Part shown: in pieces, positions 1 to 12,264 of the stretch
Position numbering within the stretch: the stretch's first letter is position 1
How the letters are laid out: each line of letters begins with the position of its first letter
DNA from: Tubiluchus corallicola
Lineage: Eukaryota; Priapulida; Priapulimorpha; Priapulimorphida; Tubiluchidae
Assembly (NCBI GenBank): GCA_030141605.1
Contig: JAQGDQ010000317.1
Coordinates: 208,501 to 272,500 of the forward strand
DNA length: 64,000 bases
Direction: 5' to 3'
Translations under genes and position numbers: made by a program
The notes under the pieces: model-generated
The model's database searches: none
Told to the model about the DNA's origin: nothing
The model's input: only the letters and a program-made list of their open reading frames with translations

Positions 1-2
1 GT

Positions 3-2798
3 TCACTGTGCCTTAGTCAGTGTCTGGAACCACCACGACTAGTCTATCTTAAAGACACTACTACTGGTAAGTCATTAACTGTCCTATAGTTTCTTCTGTA
101 TGTCTGTATTTTTCTCTTTTAGAATTTGGATGCAGTGGATTTGATTATAAATTGTTAACAAATAAAAATTGAATTATGTTACAGAGGATTACTTAGAAAA
201 ATTACGTATTACAAAAGAGGTAGCGGGCAAGCGTCGGAAAGGTCAAGGCTCAAAGCGCAAATTTTCATTCAAGAAAGAAGATGATAGGCTAGCCATTTCG
301 AGAGCTTCGTAAGTTAAATGAGTTTTGGGTATTCCTGTTATTCCTGCTTCTGTTGTAATTTTGGGTTTAATATACTTATTATAATATTAACATATAATAA
401 TAGGTTTAACATACTGTATTATAATATTTGTAAACTTGTCTTTGCATGTGGTTAGCAAACTAATTAAGCTTACTCTCTTTAGGGCTGACAGGAGGTCGAA
501 GCTGATCTCAGCACCGACCAACTTTACACATATTCAGCACATGGGACCAGGCAGTAGCAATCAAATGCCAGTTACCAACATATCTCACAAGTAAGAATTT
601 CCTCTTCGGCCATTATGTTGATTTACATTCACGTAATTTTGACGGCTATGAATTTTGATAGGTGGAAAGTACAACTTGGCATTGCAGTACAGTGTTAAAC
701 AGATAGGTTGAGATTTTAAACTCTTTTCAAATGCATTACTAAGTATATGGCTTAGTAATTTTTTAACTAGACCAAATTTGTGACTGAGAAATTGTTCATG
801 TATTATACCTCAGAGGTTTTTGGTAACAGCTAACTGGCATGTAAGCAAGATGGGGACATTTGTCACCGGTTTTTTTGTCGCATGCTAAAAACTTAATATC
901 TGACTGCAGGATTTATTAAATTTGTATTGAATACTCACAGTCTACGTTTCACGTGAGCTTTCAAATTCTGGAAATCATTAGCCAGAGTTTTGGGATTCTA
1001 AAATAAAAATCAAATTTATTAAAATAGAAGGAAATTAGATTAAGTTAAAATAATAATTAAAAAAGATTTTCATAAAACAGAAACGAAAATAGAAAGAACG
1101 GGCTTAAAGCCAAAACTAACTTGGACATATGAACAAAAAATTAAAATATAAAGCTTATTATAGTTTCTAAGTCTTTTCTAAAAGAAGTAAAAATAAGTAA
1201 AGGCAAAAGCACTTTTTGTAGTAGTTTTTTAGAAGTTATTTTGGTAAAAAATTTTCATAACTGTATTTGTATACAACATTTGTTATTCCATGCAAGTAAT
1301 TTTTGTAATCTAATCTTGTTGTGTTTAATTTCGAATTTTTTTCAATTTATCTTGCAGGCAAGAGCGGGCTGTAGACCCACGCACAAAGTTGATATCCGGT
1401 CCAACTAATTTTAATCATATTACGCACATGGGCCCCGGTGAAGGTGTGCAGCTACAGAAGTTAATGAATGTAAGTAGTGTAAATAATTAAAATACATTAG
1501 AAAGATATCATTTAATAATGTCACATTATTTATATAATAATATGAAAGCTTAAAAGTCTACTGATCGTAGCCACATGGTTTGACTGTGCTCTTCCATTTT
1601 ATGTGTATTTCTAATTCGTGATTGTGGTAATGTTGTATGTTATTCTTGAGTTTGATCTGTGCAGAGTTATTCTCTATTTTTGGACAAGTTACTGTGACAT
1701 TTTGAAGATGTATTAGTCCCATGGCAGTGCTGCTATGAAAACTAGTAAGTGGAAACCAGCAGATTTTTAGGAATACTAACTACAGTGCCTACAAGCAGAA
1801 AAGTCAGATCTGGAATTTTTGCAGGCTCCAGGTGCAGCAACGTCTGGCGGCAAACCAGGAAGAGACGTGGATGACAGAATTGAAAAAGTGAAGAGCATGT
1901 TTAGACAGCGGCCAGCCAGCATGGCATCTCCGCAAGATCACAATGGTGAGCAGTGTTATTAACTTATATTAGAAACTTGAGCTTGACTGCCAAAGCAGGT
2001 AAACAAAAATTTAATCTTTTTTACTCAAGCTTCTGTTTTGAGGAAAAATGCACTGTTTAATGTAGTAACACATGTACATGGCAATTTATAGTTCAGCTAG
2101 TAGCATAAATAGAAAAAAACTTAAATAAATAGCAATGTTGCAATTGTTTATTAAAGAAAATGTCTTGATGTATTTCAGGAGCTGGGCTATCTCGTAGAGA
2201 ATCTGGACTTAGTGGAGGTCGCCCTTCTTCTTCAGTATCCTCCCCAGAGGGTTCCTCGCACGAGTTGCTAGGCTTTGCAGAGGTGAATAGTGAATAAACT
2301 TTTATTTTTTGTTTATAATATGTCTGTGTCTCGTCTAACTGCTGCCTTTGAGACAGGATTGGTGGATAATAAAATGATTCATTTGCCTAATGAGAATGTA
2401 ACTCAAACAAAACAGCAGTCAGATATACAAAATTGATAATTGTTTCTTGTTTGGTTACATGTAAACTTTTGTAATGATGAGTGAGATTCTAATTTGTCAA
2501 ACTAATAATGCATTATGTTATTTGCAAGCATAACATTAAGGTAGCTTGAAGGAATATCTGTGTGCGAAATACTACACAAGCATGCAAATTGAATTTAAGC
2601 TAGGAGATTTTCAGTTACTACTATGTTCTGCATGATATAATAGAAATAAACTGAGCTAACTGAGAATTTTTCTTATATTTGGAACAGGATTGCAATAGTC
2701 CCAACCATTCTGCTGGTTCTACTAGTTCTAATTTGAGCAGCGAACCCAGCCCGCTTAATAGAAGGCATCCTTATGATCGCGGGGACACGGAGAGCTGA
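3..2798 (+). CDS. CDC42BPA: MRCK/Gek-type Cdc42-binding kinase, C-terminal exons (partial)
   Basis: The 3' end of a myotonic-dystrophy-kinase-related Cdc42-binding kinase; the kinase, coiled-coil, C1, PH and most of the CNH domain lie left of the window. Coding exons are 3-66, 185-308, 483-590, 1358-1469, 1825-1945, 2179-2282 and 2688-2798, all with GT...AG junctions. Together they give 744 nt, 248 codons ending in TGA. The first exons (PPRLVYLKD, then a basic stretch GKRRKGQGSKRK) fit the end of the CNH domain. Exons 3 and 4 each encode an intact CRIB motif for GTP-Cdc42 (LISAPTNFTHIQHMGPG and LISGPTNFNHITHMGPG). A Ser/Pro-rich tail (SSNLSSEPSPLNRR) follows, as in vertebrate MRCKs. In this family the kinase acts downstream of Cdc42 on actomyosin. 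The ortholog could equally be called CDC42BPB or gek. The second CRIB copy is unusual. Confidence 0.9.
483..1469 (+). repeat. Tandemly duplicated CRIB exons of the MRCK gene
   Basis: Exons 483-590 (108 nt) and 1358-1469 (112 nt) encode two versions of the same Cdc42/Rac-binding motif, I-S-x-P-T-N-F-x-H-I-x-H-M-G-P-G, separated by a 767-bp intron. Both are entered in the same phase. The first is a multiple of three, so it can be skipped without changing frame. Skipping only the second would shift the frame. The first copy is therefore a possible cassette exon rather than one of a mutually exclusive pair. Confidence 0.8.
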
Positions 2799-3575
2799 TT
2801 TATGAATGGAAGTGTGTAATCCTATTTCAAAAGAGTGTCTCAATAGTATCAAATGCCCGAGTGTCTTGTATGAATGTGATTGTTGGATAGTGTCACGTTA
2901 GTAACAAAATCAGTTCAGCTTCAAGATGCTTCATTGCGTTAAAATTAAACAATTTCGATTCTCGACAAGCACATTTTATAGTGGCACAGATATAAATATT
3001 GTGTTAGTCTGGTTCTAATGCAAAATAATGATATTTGCTTCGAGACAAAAGTAATTGTTAATTAGGCAGAGTTATATGAATTGTCGCTGTAAATTAATTG
3101 CTGGTTAGTTGCCTGTTGATGTGTATGCAGTTTAGACGCCATGCTTTTCTTACAGGTATGGGTACGCTTAAATATAAGTAATATATTGGTAAATTAATAG
3201 CTTAATTGTTGAGTAGGAAAAAACTAGTTATTAATAATTATTAACACTTGCAGTTATGACTGAAAATGTACGAGACTGGAACAGGGTGATTTTTTTTGTA
3301 CATAAGATGACAAGATGTGCCTCTGGCCTATCAGCTAGCATTAGGTTTTTGTTATTATAGTAATAATGTGATTCACATTGTTGTTTAGGACGTTGTACGA
3401 ATATTGTGTGTACTGTTTTTGTTCATGATTGGGCACTCTCCTTAATGTAATTTACTATTGTTATTGTAATTTATAGCAAAAAATCAAGTGCTTTAAATTA
3501 TAATTCTTTCGTACTACAAAACTTTGCATCTACCTTCTGGTGTTTTTCTAATTCTTATTCTCACATTTCGAGTGG

Positions 3576-3581
3576 AATAAA
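3576..3581 (+). promoter_or_regulatory. Candidate poly(A) signal of the MRCK gene
   Basis: AATAAA about 780 bp after the MRCK stop codon, followed by T-rich sequence. Plausible end of the 3' UTR, but not proven. Confidence 0.4.
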
Positions 3582-4969
3582 ACACATTATATCGCTTCTA
3601 CTTTTTGTTTTCATTGGCAACGTTGTTACACTATTTAAGTATGCCGATTAAGTTGAAGGATGAAATGTAGAACTGATTTGTTATTCACCTGCCATATTAA
3701 GTATATATTAACATTGTGTACATGTATGTACATTTAGTATTACAGGCAGGCTGCTTATGCCAAGAAAAGGCCAGTTTTGCTTTTTGTCATACTATCAGAC
3801 ATTAACTATTACATTCTGGTCTAATCTAATTTATGGACAGGAGAAATTACTATGAAGGATAATAAAATTATTTATGAAACATACAGGTTACTTTAACATT
3901 CTAAGTTTGGTAGCAAATGTTAAAAATGTGTGTAGTAGGTTTTCATGAAATCTTTGTTTATGTGTAACTGCATTAATGAGGTAGATGATGCATTTTAATG
4001 TTATGGACATGTCCTGTGCTAGATATTAAGCCAGTGCTTTTGCATGAGTTTGTCACATTTAAATGGTATTGACTACATCTATTTATGTTACTTATAAAAA
4101 TATAAATTACCATGTTGCTGTTACAACAGTGGAAGACAGAAATTATCCTCAATATTTATAGCCAGGTTGGATACATAGTTTTATCACTGTGTTCTTTAAT
4201 ATTCTCATTTTGTAAATAATAACAGCTATATATATATGTTAATGCTTATTGGGATTTGTAACAATCTTATGGAGCACACACCTGCATGAGAAACTGGAAC
4301 TTGTCATAAAATTTAAAATATCGAACATATTAAATTTATCAGTTAGTAGTAGAATGACAAGTAGCTCCAGTAGGCTGCGTGATGAATGAAAATGAATAAA
4401 TGTGGCTTTTAATTTAGAACGGAGATTTGCAATGCAATTGAAAATTAAGCATAACTCTCAAATTACTTTTCAAGCACAAACTAAAATAATTACCTTTTCT
4501 CTATAGTACTGCCTCATTGTAAAAACATGTTTGTGTTTTAATGGCTTACATTTGAAAGTAATTATTATTATTATATGTAAAGAAAATGATTATTGTATCA
4601 GTTGTTGTGTTTTGTGATGTGTACATAACATTAATAGCATTAAATAATGCACGTAACAATATCTACTGCTATCTTTGTATATTTTTTACAAATTATAACA
4701 AAACAGCTCCTTTGCATATAATACTTTAAGTAAAAGTTTGTATCACTTGACTGATCCATTTTCTGAATTACAGACTCTGTTATGAGATTCTTTATCAATA
4801 CTTATTTTAAAAGTTAAGGTAAGATTCAACTATCATAAGGTCATAAGGTGCTATAAAGTTCGTAAGCCTGCAGCTATCATTCCAATCATCAGACATCGAT
4901 TATTTTGTAATTACATTCTCCCTTATCTGTTGAATCTTTTTCTTTGCATTTTCTTACCTTTGTCTCTTT

Positions 4970-5095
4970 GTTTTCTTTCAGTTTTTCTTTTTCTTCACTT
5001 CATATTTTGTGGTTATTTTGCATTTCTTATTGCCGTCTTTCTTCGTTTTCTTTCAGTTTTTCTTTTTCCTCACTCCATATTTTGTGGTTATTTAG
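4970..5095. repeat. Pyrimidine-rich tandem duplication, 75-bp period
   Basis: A stretch of about 50 bp beginning with ttttctttcag and ending with tattttgtggttattt occurs at 4971 and again at 5046 with only a few differences. It lies between two convergent genes and overlaps a T-rich apparent ORF that I do not consider coding. Confidence 0.75.
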
Positions 5096-5433
5096 TAATC
5101 CAGCTAACCGATTTTGTACTTTGATACCATTTCTATCACTGCATAGTGCACAGGACAACATTCTTCCATCCGCATTCTCCATCTTGCGGGTAAACTGTAC
5201 ATTTAGTTTTTAAGCGAGTATAAAGTTAAGGGGGTACTCGCAGGTGCTTTCAAGGTAGTATTTACCAATAGTATTATAGTTCACACAGTCAGTAAAAATC
5301 TGATTAGCATGCCAAATTTTTACTCTAAGGCACAAATCTATAAAGGGCTAACAAAATAAAAAATTTTCTGTATTTTTTAAGAGTTGTACCTTAGATCTGA
5401 ATCTATAGAAACTTCAATTACTGCAACCAAAAG

Positions 5434-8400
5434 TCATTTTAAAATCCTATACAAGTAGTGCTTAATTCCAGATGTATTCGCAATTTCAGAGAAATGAACA
5501 GTTTGTTTGGGATAAAACTTTTCTAGTAAGTTAAGACGTAATTCAGGATCCTCGTCTGTTATCATACCAAACACACCACCAGGTGATGTCACTCGTAGGG
5601 CTTCTGCAAATATTCTGTGAGCCATGTTCTCACCATTGCCATGGTCTTTTAAAGCAGAATCCATAGTGCCTTTATCAAGAACCAATCCAAATTTGTCTGA
5701 CTGCAGTGGAAGATTTGTTGCATTGGCGATTATATACTGCATTGTTCCGAAATGTTCTGGGGTGCTGCCATCTAGCGGATGAGACGCTAGCCACTTACTG
5801 GCAATTCTTTTTGACATCAGCACGGCCTTTGGTGAAAAGTCTAAGCAATAAACATGAGCAGAGAATTCCCTCATTAAGTGCAATGATATGGCAGATGTTC
5901 CACAACCAATATCCAGTACCTGGAACAAAGTGTTATTTTACAGATTAGCAATGCATGCAGGTGATCAAATTAATGTTAATTTAACTAACTGCTACCTGCA
6001 TAGTGCCATAAGTACTATGCTGCAATAATTACATGTATTAATAATACAATAAACCCAATGAAATAAAAACAAATATGAGAGATCGTAAAGTAACCCACAT
6101 ACTGTTTCCATCTCTTTCAGTCTGTGTCTACGTGAAGAGTATAATTTACAGTAGTGTACGGCTGTTAATTTTGTCGAAATGATATTCCTCGAGAATTTGT
6201 ACTCAATTTGTGAAAATGATACGCCAGGAAAAGTTGCTGCTAACAACTAATTCTGTCATTTTGGCAACAGAATACACGCAGAAAGAAATGGATAAACATT
6301 CATGGCATGATTCGTTGCAGTATTGCCAATATTAGTAGCAATAATTATTGTTAAATGCTTGCCTGGTAATTCTACCAAGAGGTGTTTTACTGTTTATCCT
6401 TTCCACTACTAGTGATCATTCTAGGCCAGTTTGTAAAAATATATTTTTGACGTTATGACATTTTTGTATTGCATTTGGAAATATTAAAACAATTGTCATT
6501 AGAAATGTAAAGGAGGTCTTCAAATCCTGCTCAGGGCAGTTTGATACCTTGCTCGGATAAATAAAGCTTTCCAGGCCAAGGATATTCCATCCTGCTGTTG
6601 ATAACAGAAACTAAAAATTAAACGTATATAATAAGTATATCAAGTGATCATTAGCTTAATTTAGGTAAATATTGCAAAAATGTAGCATACTAAATACTAT
6701 ATTCATTTCTTTACTATCAACTATTAAAATTTCATAATTGCATAAATTTACTGTTTTACAAATGAATGACGGCGGATTTCAATTTACTTTTGACAACTTT
6801 CTGCTGGTATCATAACTTTTAATAAATGTCTTGAAAAAGCAGCTGCCCTGCAGCATGAAAGTATATATAAATGAAATGTCAAAAAAGATCTTGAGAGTTT
6901 GAATTCAAAGAACGTGACAGTAGATCAAACATAACACGGCTCAGCATGTATAATCTTCTATTTGTCCTTATTGTCTGCACTTTAACACAAAGGTAAGTGC
7001 AGTTAAGCAGTAATGAAACGACTGCTAGTAAAAGATTGATTTAACAGGTTTTTTGTAAAATATTTTCGTGCAATCGCCCATATCTTTAAAAAATTTGTAA
7101 TATGTCAGTAGAAACAGTGAAAACAGTTGCATTATTCGTCTCACTAGTTTGCAATTTTGCTGACTATAGTCATCACGCCAGAAAATCATTTCCAATATTT
7201 CTTAATTTATATGGTATTTCATAGTTCTGTGTACCTATTACAGAGTAATATTGGGTGCAGATAATCGAGGAACATGTTACCCGTGCTGTCCAGATAAAGC
7301 TTGTTTTAAAGACACACTCAACGACGAAATAATACCTTGTCCAACTCTGACTGACAGTGACTGTCCTCACGGAATTGTAACTGATCCATGCGAATGCTGT
7401 CAAGTTTGTGGACTGGTAAGCTTACAAATTCCAATTAATAATAATAATAATTACGAATTACAAAAATAGTTTTCGTGATTTAGAATTTTAAAGATTTTAT
7501 AAAGCTATCACACAGTTTAAAAAAAGGAACTGAAACAATTGAACTTAATCCACATTTGACCCCTACAAACCTAGAGAACTCCTTACAGTGATCAAAAATT
7601 ATTGAACGTGAACTAATATTTTGCACATTTTTATTTCGTAATTAAACAGAAATTATACCATGTAATTATTTTACATATCTTCAACACTGTTTCTTATTGT
7701 TTTATTCTCCTATTCTTGGTTACAGCAACTATAGTGCCATTGAAACAGCAAGCTTGCGACTAGGCCTCCACTGCATATTTCATAAAATAAATCATTATTG
7801 CTGATTATTTAAACAGTTCTGTGCATGCTGCACCAGTATCCAGCATTTCAATCGCAAAGCCTAGTACTGATAATGTTGAGTGGTTGTGAAAAGACCATAA
7901 GTTAGTTAATTATCAAGAAATCAAGAATAATTCTCTTAAGATCAGACATTGAACCTACAGAAATGTCACATTCGGGTTCACATAATTATATTCTTGCTCA
8001 TCAAGAAAAATGGGTGGAGACAGCGTGGCAGATGAAACAAGTAAAAAAGCAGTTTTCCCAGTGGTCATCATCCACTTACATACCAGGGTACTTAACTACC
8101 CAGGTACCCAAGTGCCCAGCATACACCATGATCACCCAGTATTGTTGCTCCATGTTTGCATAAATTGTTTTATTTGTAGAAGCCTAACAGCTTTTTAAAA
8201 CGATTTTTTTGTCAGGGTCCCGGAGAAAACTGCTATGGTCCAACAGGTTGGTGTGGTGAAGACATGACTTGTGTCACATTAGACATAACTAAGCAGAACC
8301 GAATTGTTCCGGTACCAGTGATGGAGATCAATGTCAAGCAGGCTGGAAAGTGCCTGAGAGACTTTGCAAGCATTGTTAACGAAGTTTTAAAGTAGAAAGA

Positions 8401-9450
8401 ATAACAATTATTTAAAACTGTTTATTAACATCTCATACTTTCACTAAACAGTTTTATTGTTTTACTGCTAAAACTTGTTTAAATTGTATTAGTAGTATTA
8501 ACTTCTATTTCTTATTTTATTTGAGACGAATATAAATGAAAGGATGGGAAACAAAAAGTGTTACTCGTATAGTTCTTCTTTATGCAGTGATTTTTGTATT
8601 GGGATAAAAAAAATTTTGTAAAGGTTTCATGTACTATTTCTCCAATGTCTGGTTTATCTTTGTACGTGGTAGATAGTTTAATTTGAGCATTGTGTCTGAA
8701 AATGTACACTAAAGTACTGCTCGAAACACAACATGAAAATGCGATCCGTTTTTCCGAAAGCTACAATTTTACACAAGTCACCCAAAAATTGCGCAAATTT
8801 TAAGTAAGTATTCTGGAAAGAATTATGCAAAACAATTTCCCAATGTTATGCAAACTTTTGTAACTAGTTAAATTTGATGCTGGTAAAAATACAAAACACT
8901 CATGAAATTTTGCAATTCAAGAAAAAATAGCTAAAATTTCACAACTGCATGAATGTTTTCTTCAGCCATGCAATACCACAACTTATCATTAGTTACTACA
9001 GCAATGCAGCACAGTAAATCGCTGCATGTGACATCATTGTGCGGTCTTTAGCCTAAGCCTTGACGAAGAAATGCAACTTCTTTATTAGGCATACCTCCAA
9101 AATTTGTTGAAGGTACAAGTTTTCTTAGTAACAGATTTTTGCAAGTGTCTCAAGAATTGAAACTCTCTCTCCAGAAACAATGTTAGAGTAACAGTAAAAA
9201 GAAGTTCACATGAACAAGCATAACTCACACGACCGGCATTAAAGCCAAACAGGATGGTTATTAAAAATCACTTTTACTTGTAGTGGTAATCGATCATTGC
9301 CACTGAAGTGCACTGCCAGGTGCTTTTTTATGTTCCCATAATCTGACAGCCATTCAAAAGGCTCCAATGGTTTGTTTTGATAGTGTTTATTCCAATATTC
9401 TTGTCTGCTAAGATTTGGGTACAGAACTGCTGAAGAGCTGGACTCAGTGC
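5434..9450 (-). CDS. CSKMT: Citrate synthase lysine methyltransferase, C-terminal exons
   Basis: Two exons on the minus strand, read 9450-9278 then 5919-5434 (TGA at 5436-5434), joined in phase 0 across a 3358-bp intron. The upstream exon carries the family N-terminal block (RQEYWNKHYQNKPLEPFEW, then LSDYGNIKKHL), which corresponds to the W-D...FDWFFGY region of human METTL12. The second exon starts with SAM-binding motif I (VLDIGCGTSAISLHL). It continues with DFSPKAV, VLDKGTMDS and the family-typical ITDEDPELRLNLLEK...KHYLYRIL end. The known protein methylates citrate synthase in the mitochondrial matrix. The upstream exon is entered with one carried base and has no ATG, so at least one 5' exon with the start and presequence must lie beyond 9453; I could not find it. 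A secreted IGFBP-domain gene lies inside the intron on the other strand. Confidence 0.87.
6946..8395 (+). CDS. Small secreted single IGFBP-domain protein
   Basis: Three exons (6946-6992, 7244-7415, 8216-8395) encode 132 residues. Exon 1 is a signal peptide (MYNLLFVLIVCTLTQ). Exons 2 and 3 hold 14 cysteines, with the IGFBP N-domain signature C-x-C-C-x-x-C (DPCECCQVCG), preceded by CYPCC and followed by GENCYGPTGWCGEDMTCV and a last C near the end (GKCLRDF). The layout resembles single-insulin-binding-domain proteins known from arthropods (SIBD-1) and the N-domains of HTRA1-type proteins. No thyroglobulin, Kazal or protease domain follows, and the protein ends 19 residues after the last cysteine. 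Exon 1 ends with two bases of a codon completed by exon 2, and exon 2 ends in phase 0. The whole gene sits inside the CSKMT intron on the opposite strand. The ligand is unknown; insulin-like peptide binding is only the family expectation. Confidence 0.88.
8396..9277. other. Remainder of the CSKMT intron, no gene seen
   Basis: Contains the 3' UTR of the nested IGFBP-domain gene and AT-rich intron sequence. No coding exon or repeat is recognisable. Confidence 0.55.
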
Positions 9451-10984
9451 CTGTTGAAAAAATCTTGACTTAATGCACTAATAATATTATTAGTAATTAC
9501 ATATTAGTTTTGCAATCTTTTATTAAGATTGAATTTTTTGTTCATAAATGCATAATAAAAATTAATGGAAAAAGTACATTACACTACTTTGTCGAATCTT
9601 TGACTTTGTAAACTAAGTTCACTAATGCGAGCCACTATTTACAGTAGTATGTCATCTGTCTAGTAGGTCAAAAGACTTATGGCACACACAAATGGTCCAT
9701 ATTTTTTCATCAAGTAAGTCAATGATTGTCTGTCACAATTCTCAGAGTTTTTCATGTTAAGTGTAATTATCTCATTTATTAGGACAAAATATCTTTTAAA
9801 TCTCTCCAATAATCTTTAAAATGCAGGAAACATGAGTGGCACTCTCCGAGACCCCGTAGTTACTAGCAGTTAGACACCGCTTAAGCCCAGCTATGGCTAT
9901 GTGTATGATGTGACAACTCTGTGCACATTTTAATAATTGTAAAAAGCTGGTATGAAAAGGCTTGTCAGATAATTTGCACACCCCTGGTTTGAAAAGTGTT
10001 AAAAGTTTAGCTTTTCATTAAAGCTGATTACTCTTTATGGAATAGCAGCTATGCAGGTTTTGAACAGAATTTCAGATTTTACATGAATGGAAAAATGCTA
10101 TGTTTGCTCACAAAAGTTCATTTTTACATTTTCTGCATTTTCACTTGCCTCTATGGTGTGCTTGCTGCTGGAGAGGACAAATTCTTCTTTGTATACTTGC
10201 TCTCAGTGTGACACTTGTCATCAGTAACTAATCACACTCTCACTAGCCAAGAAAAATATTGATTTTCTATTTAGAGGCACTTCATATGTGGTCCTCAAAC
10301 ATTCTGCAAAAATTATAATTATAAGGTACAAGAGCAACGGGAATATAACGCACTAGCTAAAAGGACTAAAAGCTCACATGTTTAAAAGGTCAAACTGGAT
10401 ACTAGTACTACACTTTATTAAACAGCTCCTTCTAATTTTCTCAAAAATAATTACTACAAAGCAAAAAATGAGATAGTTTACAGATAACAAGTGCATGCAG
10501 ATCATTCTCGCAATAATGATAAGGCATACCACACGCATGGTAATTAGTTATTCTTGTCTCTAATACGAGTGGTTAATTTATTATGGATATTTATTTTTGG
10601 ATTTTTTACCATGTAAATAAAGCAGTCCTTTACCATGAATGGCACAATACAATACTATAGATGCTACATTAGAGCTGTGCCTAAGATACATTTAACATCC
10701 ACTATAAATCATTTATTTTGCTTGTACAAAAATTTTGAGCTGATAAAATTCAGCCTTGGCAATAGTCTCCAAGATTACGGGAGATGTTTGCTAACTCCGG
10801 CATTGTTTTTGATATATTCAAGCACTCATTTCCAGTCCTAACTCTAATTTAATTTCTTTAGTTGTTCGACATAATCTTGTGCCAGATTGTACTTATGTGT
10901 AATTCGATAAACTCTCTCTCAGCTTTTTCCCTGATTTGTTTTATAATCACTCATTGCTTTCTTTATTTGCCTATTTTCTGCTTC
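9451..10984. other. Non-coding stretch upstream of the visible CSKMT exons
   Basis: The missing 5' exon of CSKMT (start codon and mitochondrial presequence, minus strand) should lie here or further right. I searched the minus strand for an ATG-led exon ending one base before GT and saw none I could defend. Otherwise AT-rich with no recognised feature. Confidence 0.5.
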
Positions 10985-11545
10985 TTCTTTTTAACTGATT
11001 TTCTCATTTTCAGTTTCATCAGTATTTACTTCCTTATCTATTCTATTCTTTGTCTCTTTCAAAATTTTTTCCAACTCCAACTTTTCCTTAGTCAACTTTT
11101 CTTGTTGCTGTTTATGAAACTCTTGCTGTTCTTGCAATTTTTGTACACTCAGGCTTATACCTTCTTTCACAGTTTTAATTTCTTTTACTTCTTTCACATA
11201 CTTCACACTACTAATGCAAGGTATCATTCACAACTTCTTTATTTGCAGTCCCTAGGACCTTGTATGCTTTTTTTGAAATTCCTACAGATGCACACTCTAC
11301 GTAGCTGCTTATAACATCATGAGCACTTCATTCCATCCTTACCAACTCTTACTCTTTTAACACACTTGGAACAAATTTCATGCCAACTAAGTTCCTCATC
11401 TTCGTCTTCATTGTTTTCATCATCTTCCAGCTCTTTTTGTTCTCTTAGCTGGCTATTCTCTTTGTCTTTCTTCATTAGTACTTCACTATCATCAACTTGC
11501 ACAATTTCAGACAATGCCATACTCATTTCTCTGCCTACCAATTCA
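10985..11545 (-). mobile_element. Degenerate retrotransposon ORF1-like remnant (zinc finger plus coiled coil)
   Basis: Read right to left on the minus strand. An acidic segment is followed by a PHD-like cysteine cluster (ELSWHEICSKCVKRVRV, then KCS and a further cysteine). After a frameshift comes a coiled coil (VQKLQEQQEFHKQQQEKLTK). Stops and frameshifts near 11.23-11.32 kb break the frame. A zinc finger followed by a coiled coil is the usual arrangement of ORF1 proteins in several non-LTR retrotransposon clades. The assignment to a clade is inference. The antisense serine-rich ORF over the same bases is a shadow. Confidence 0.5.
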
Positions 11546-12264
11546 CCACTCTCTTTTCATTCGACATTCTTAATTATCATCAGAACTAAGTGTTAAATTT
11601 AAGTAATTGTAGAACAATAAGTTTCTACAATAATGTGCTTGTAAGTATTATTTATTGTCAATGTTATACGTGTTGGCAAACTAAATATAGCTACTTACTT
11701 ACCCCCTGCAAAAAATTGCCAGTAAATAACCTGTGCTGCCTTTAGTCACCAAGCCACTGTGACTCCTAGATGTACTTCTTATTAGGTACTGATGCATCCC
11801 TTTCACCAGTAATGCGACTCATAATTTTAGTCTAAAAAGAAAAACCTTAAGTTAGTAATTGTAACAATCAAGTTTATCTGTCTATAACATCAAAAATAGT
11901 AAGTATAATATTACTTAGTTAGTACACTATATAAACTATCCTGCTGAACTTTGCTAATCTCTAATTGACTTCAGTGACCGCTATTATTGGCTAATTATCA
12001 CGTTTTAACTTTTTCTCAGGCTAGCCTTATGTTAATTAACTTTTTATTCTTTGTTAAAAAAAGATATCGCTAGCACGAAGTAGTTTCATTAGCATGAACA
12101 TCAAATCTTTACACGAACCACGGGAAACTCATAACAAAGAATATTGTATGTCTAGCTTACTATATCACCTCACTCTATTCCTTCTTGTTCATTAAATTAT
12201 GTTGAGCCTGGTTTGAGATTTTTTATAGCCATTTTAACCATAACGTCTCCCTGTTCAAAAGCCT
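11546..12264. other. Unassigned sequence between retroelement fragments
   Basis: AT-rich, no usable ORF and no repeat recognised. It may be more decayed transposon sequence. Confidence 0.4.

Larger units (their letters stand above)
2799..5433. other. MRCK 3' UTR and intergenic DNA
   Basis: AT-rich sequence with no convincing open reading frame. It presumably holds the MRCK 3' UTR (to about 3.6 kb) and the convergent 3' end of CSKMT on the right. The only structure I see is the pyrimidine-rich duplication near 5.0 kb, listed separately. Confidence 0.6.

Noticed and set aside
4930-5213. Hydrophobic, Phe-rich ORFs
   Set aside because: They come from a T-rich tandem repeat; no start context, homology or splice sites.
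5992-6246. Minus-strand ORF that could be read as a CSKMT presequence exon (SSRRHRLKEMET then a GTATGT donor, in phase)
   Set aside because: It begins with a non-ATG codon right after a stop, and joining it to 5919 would delete the W-D/F-E-W block, which is present in the exon 9278-9450 with a better fit.
11366-11596. Serine-rich ORF on the + strand
   Set aside because: Antisense of the acidic, lysine-rich ORF1-like segment; its composition is a codon mirror.
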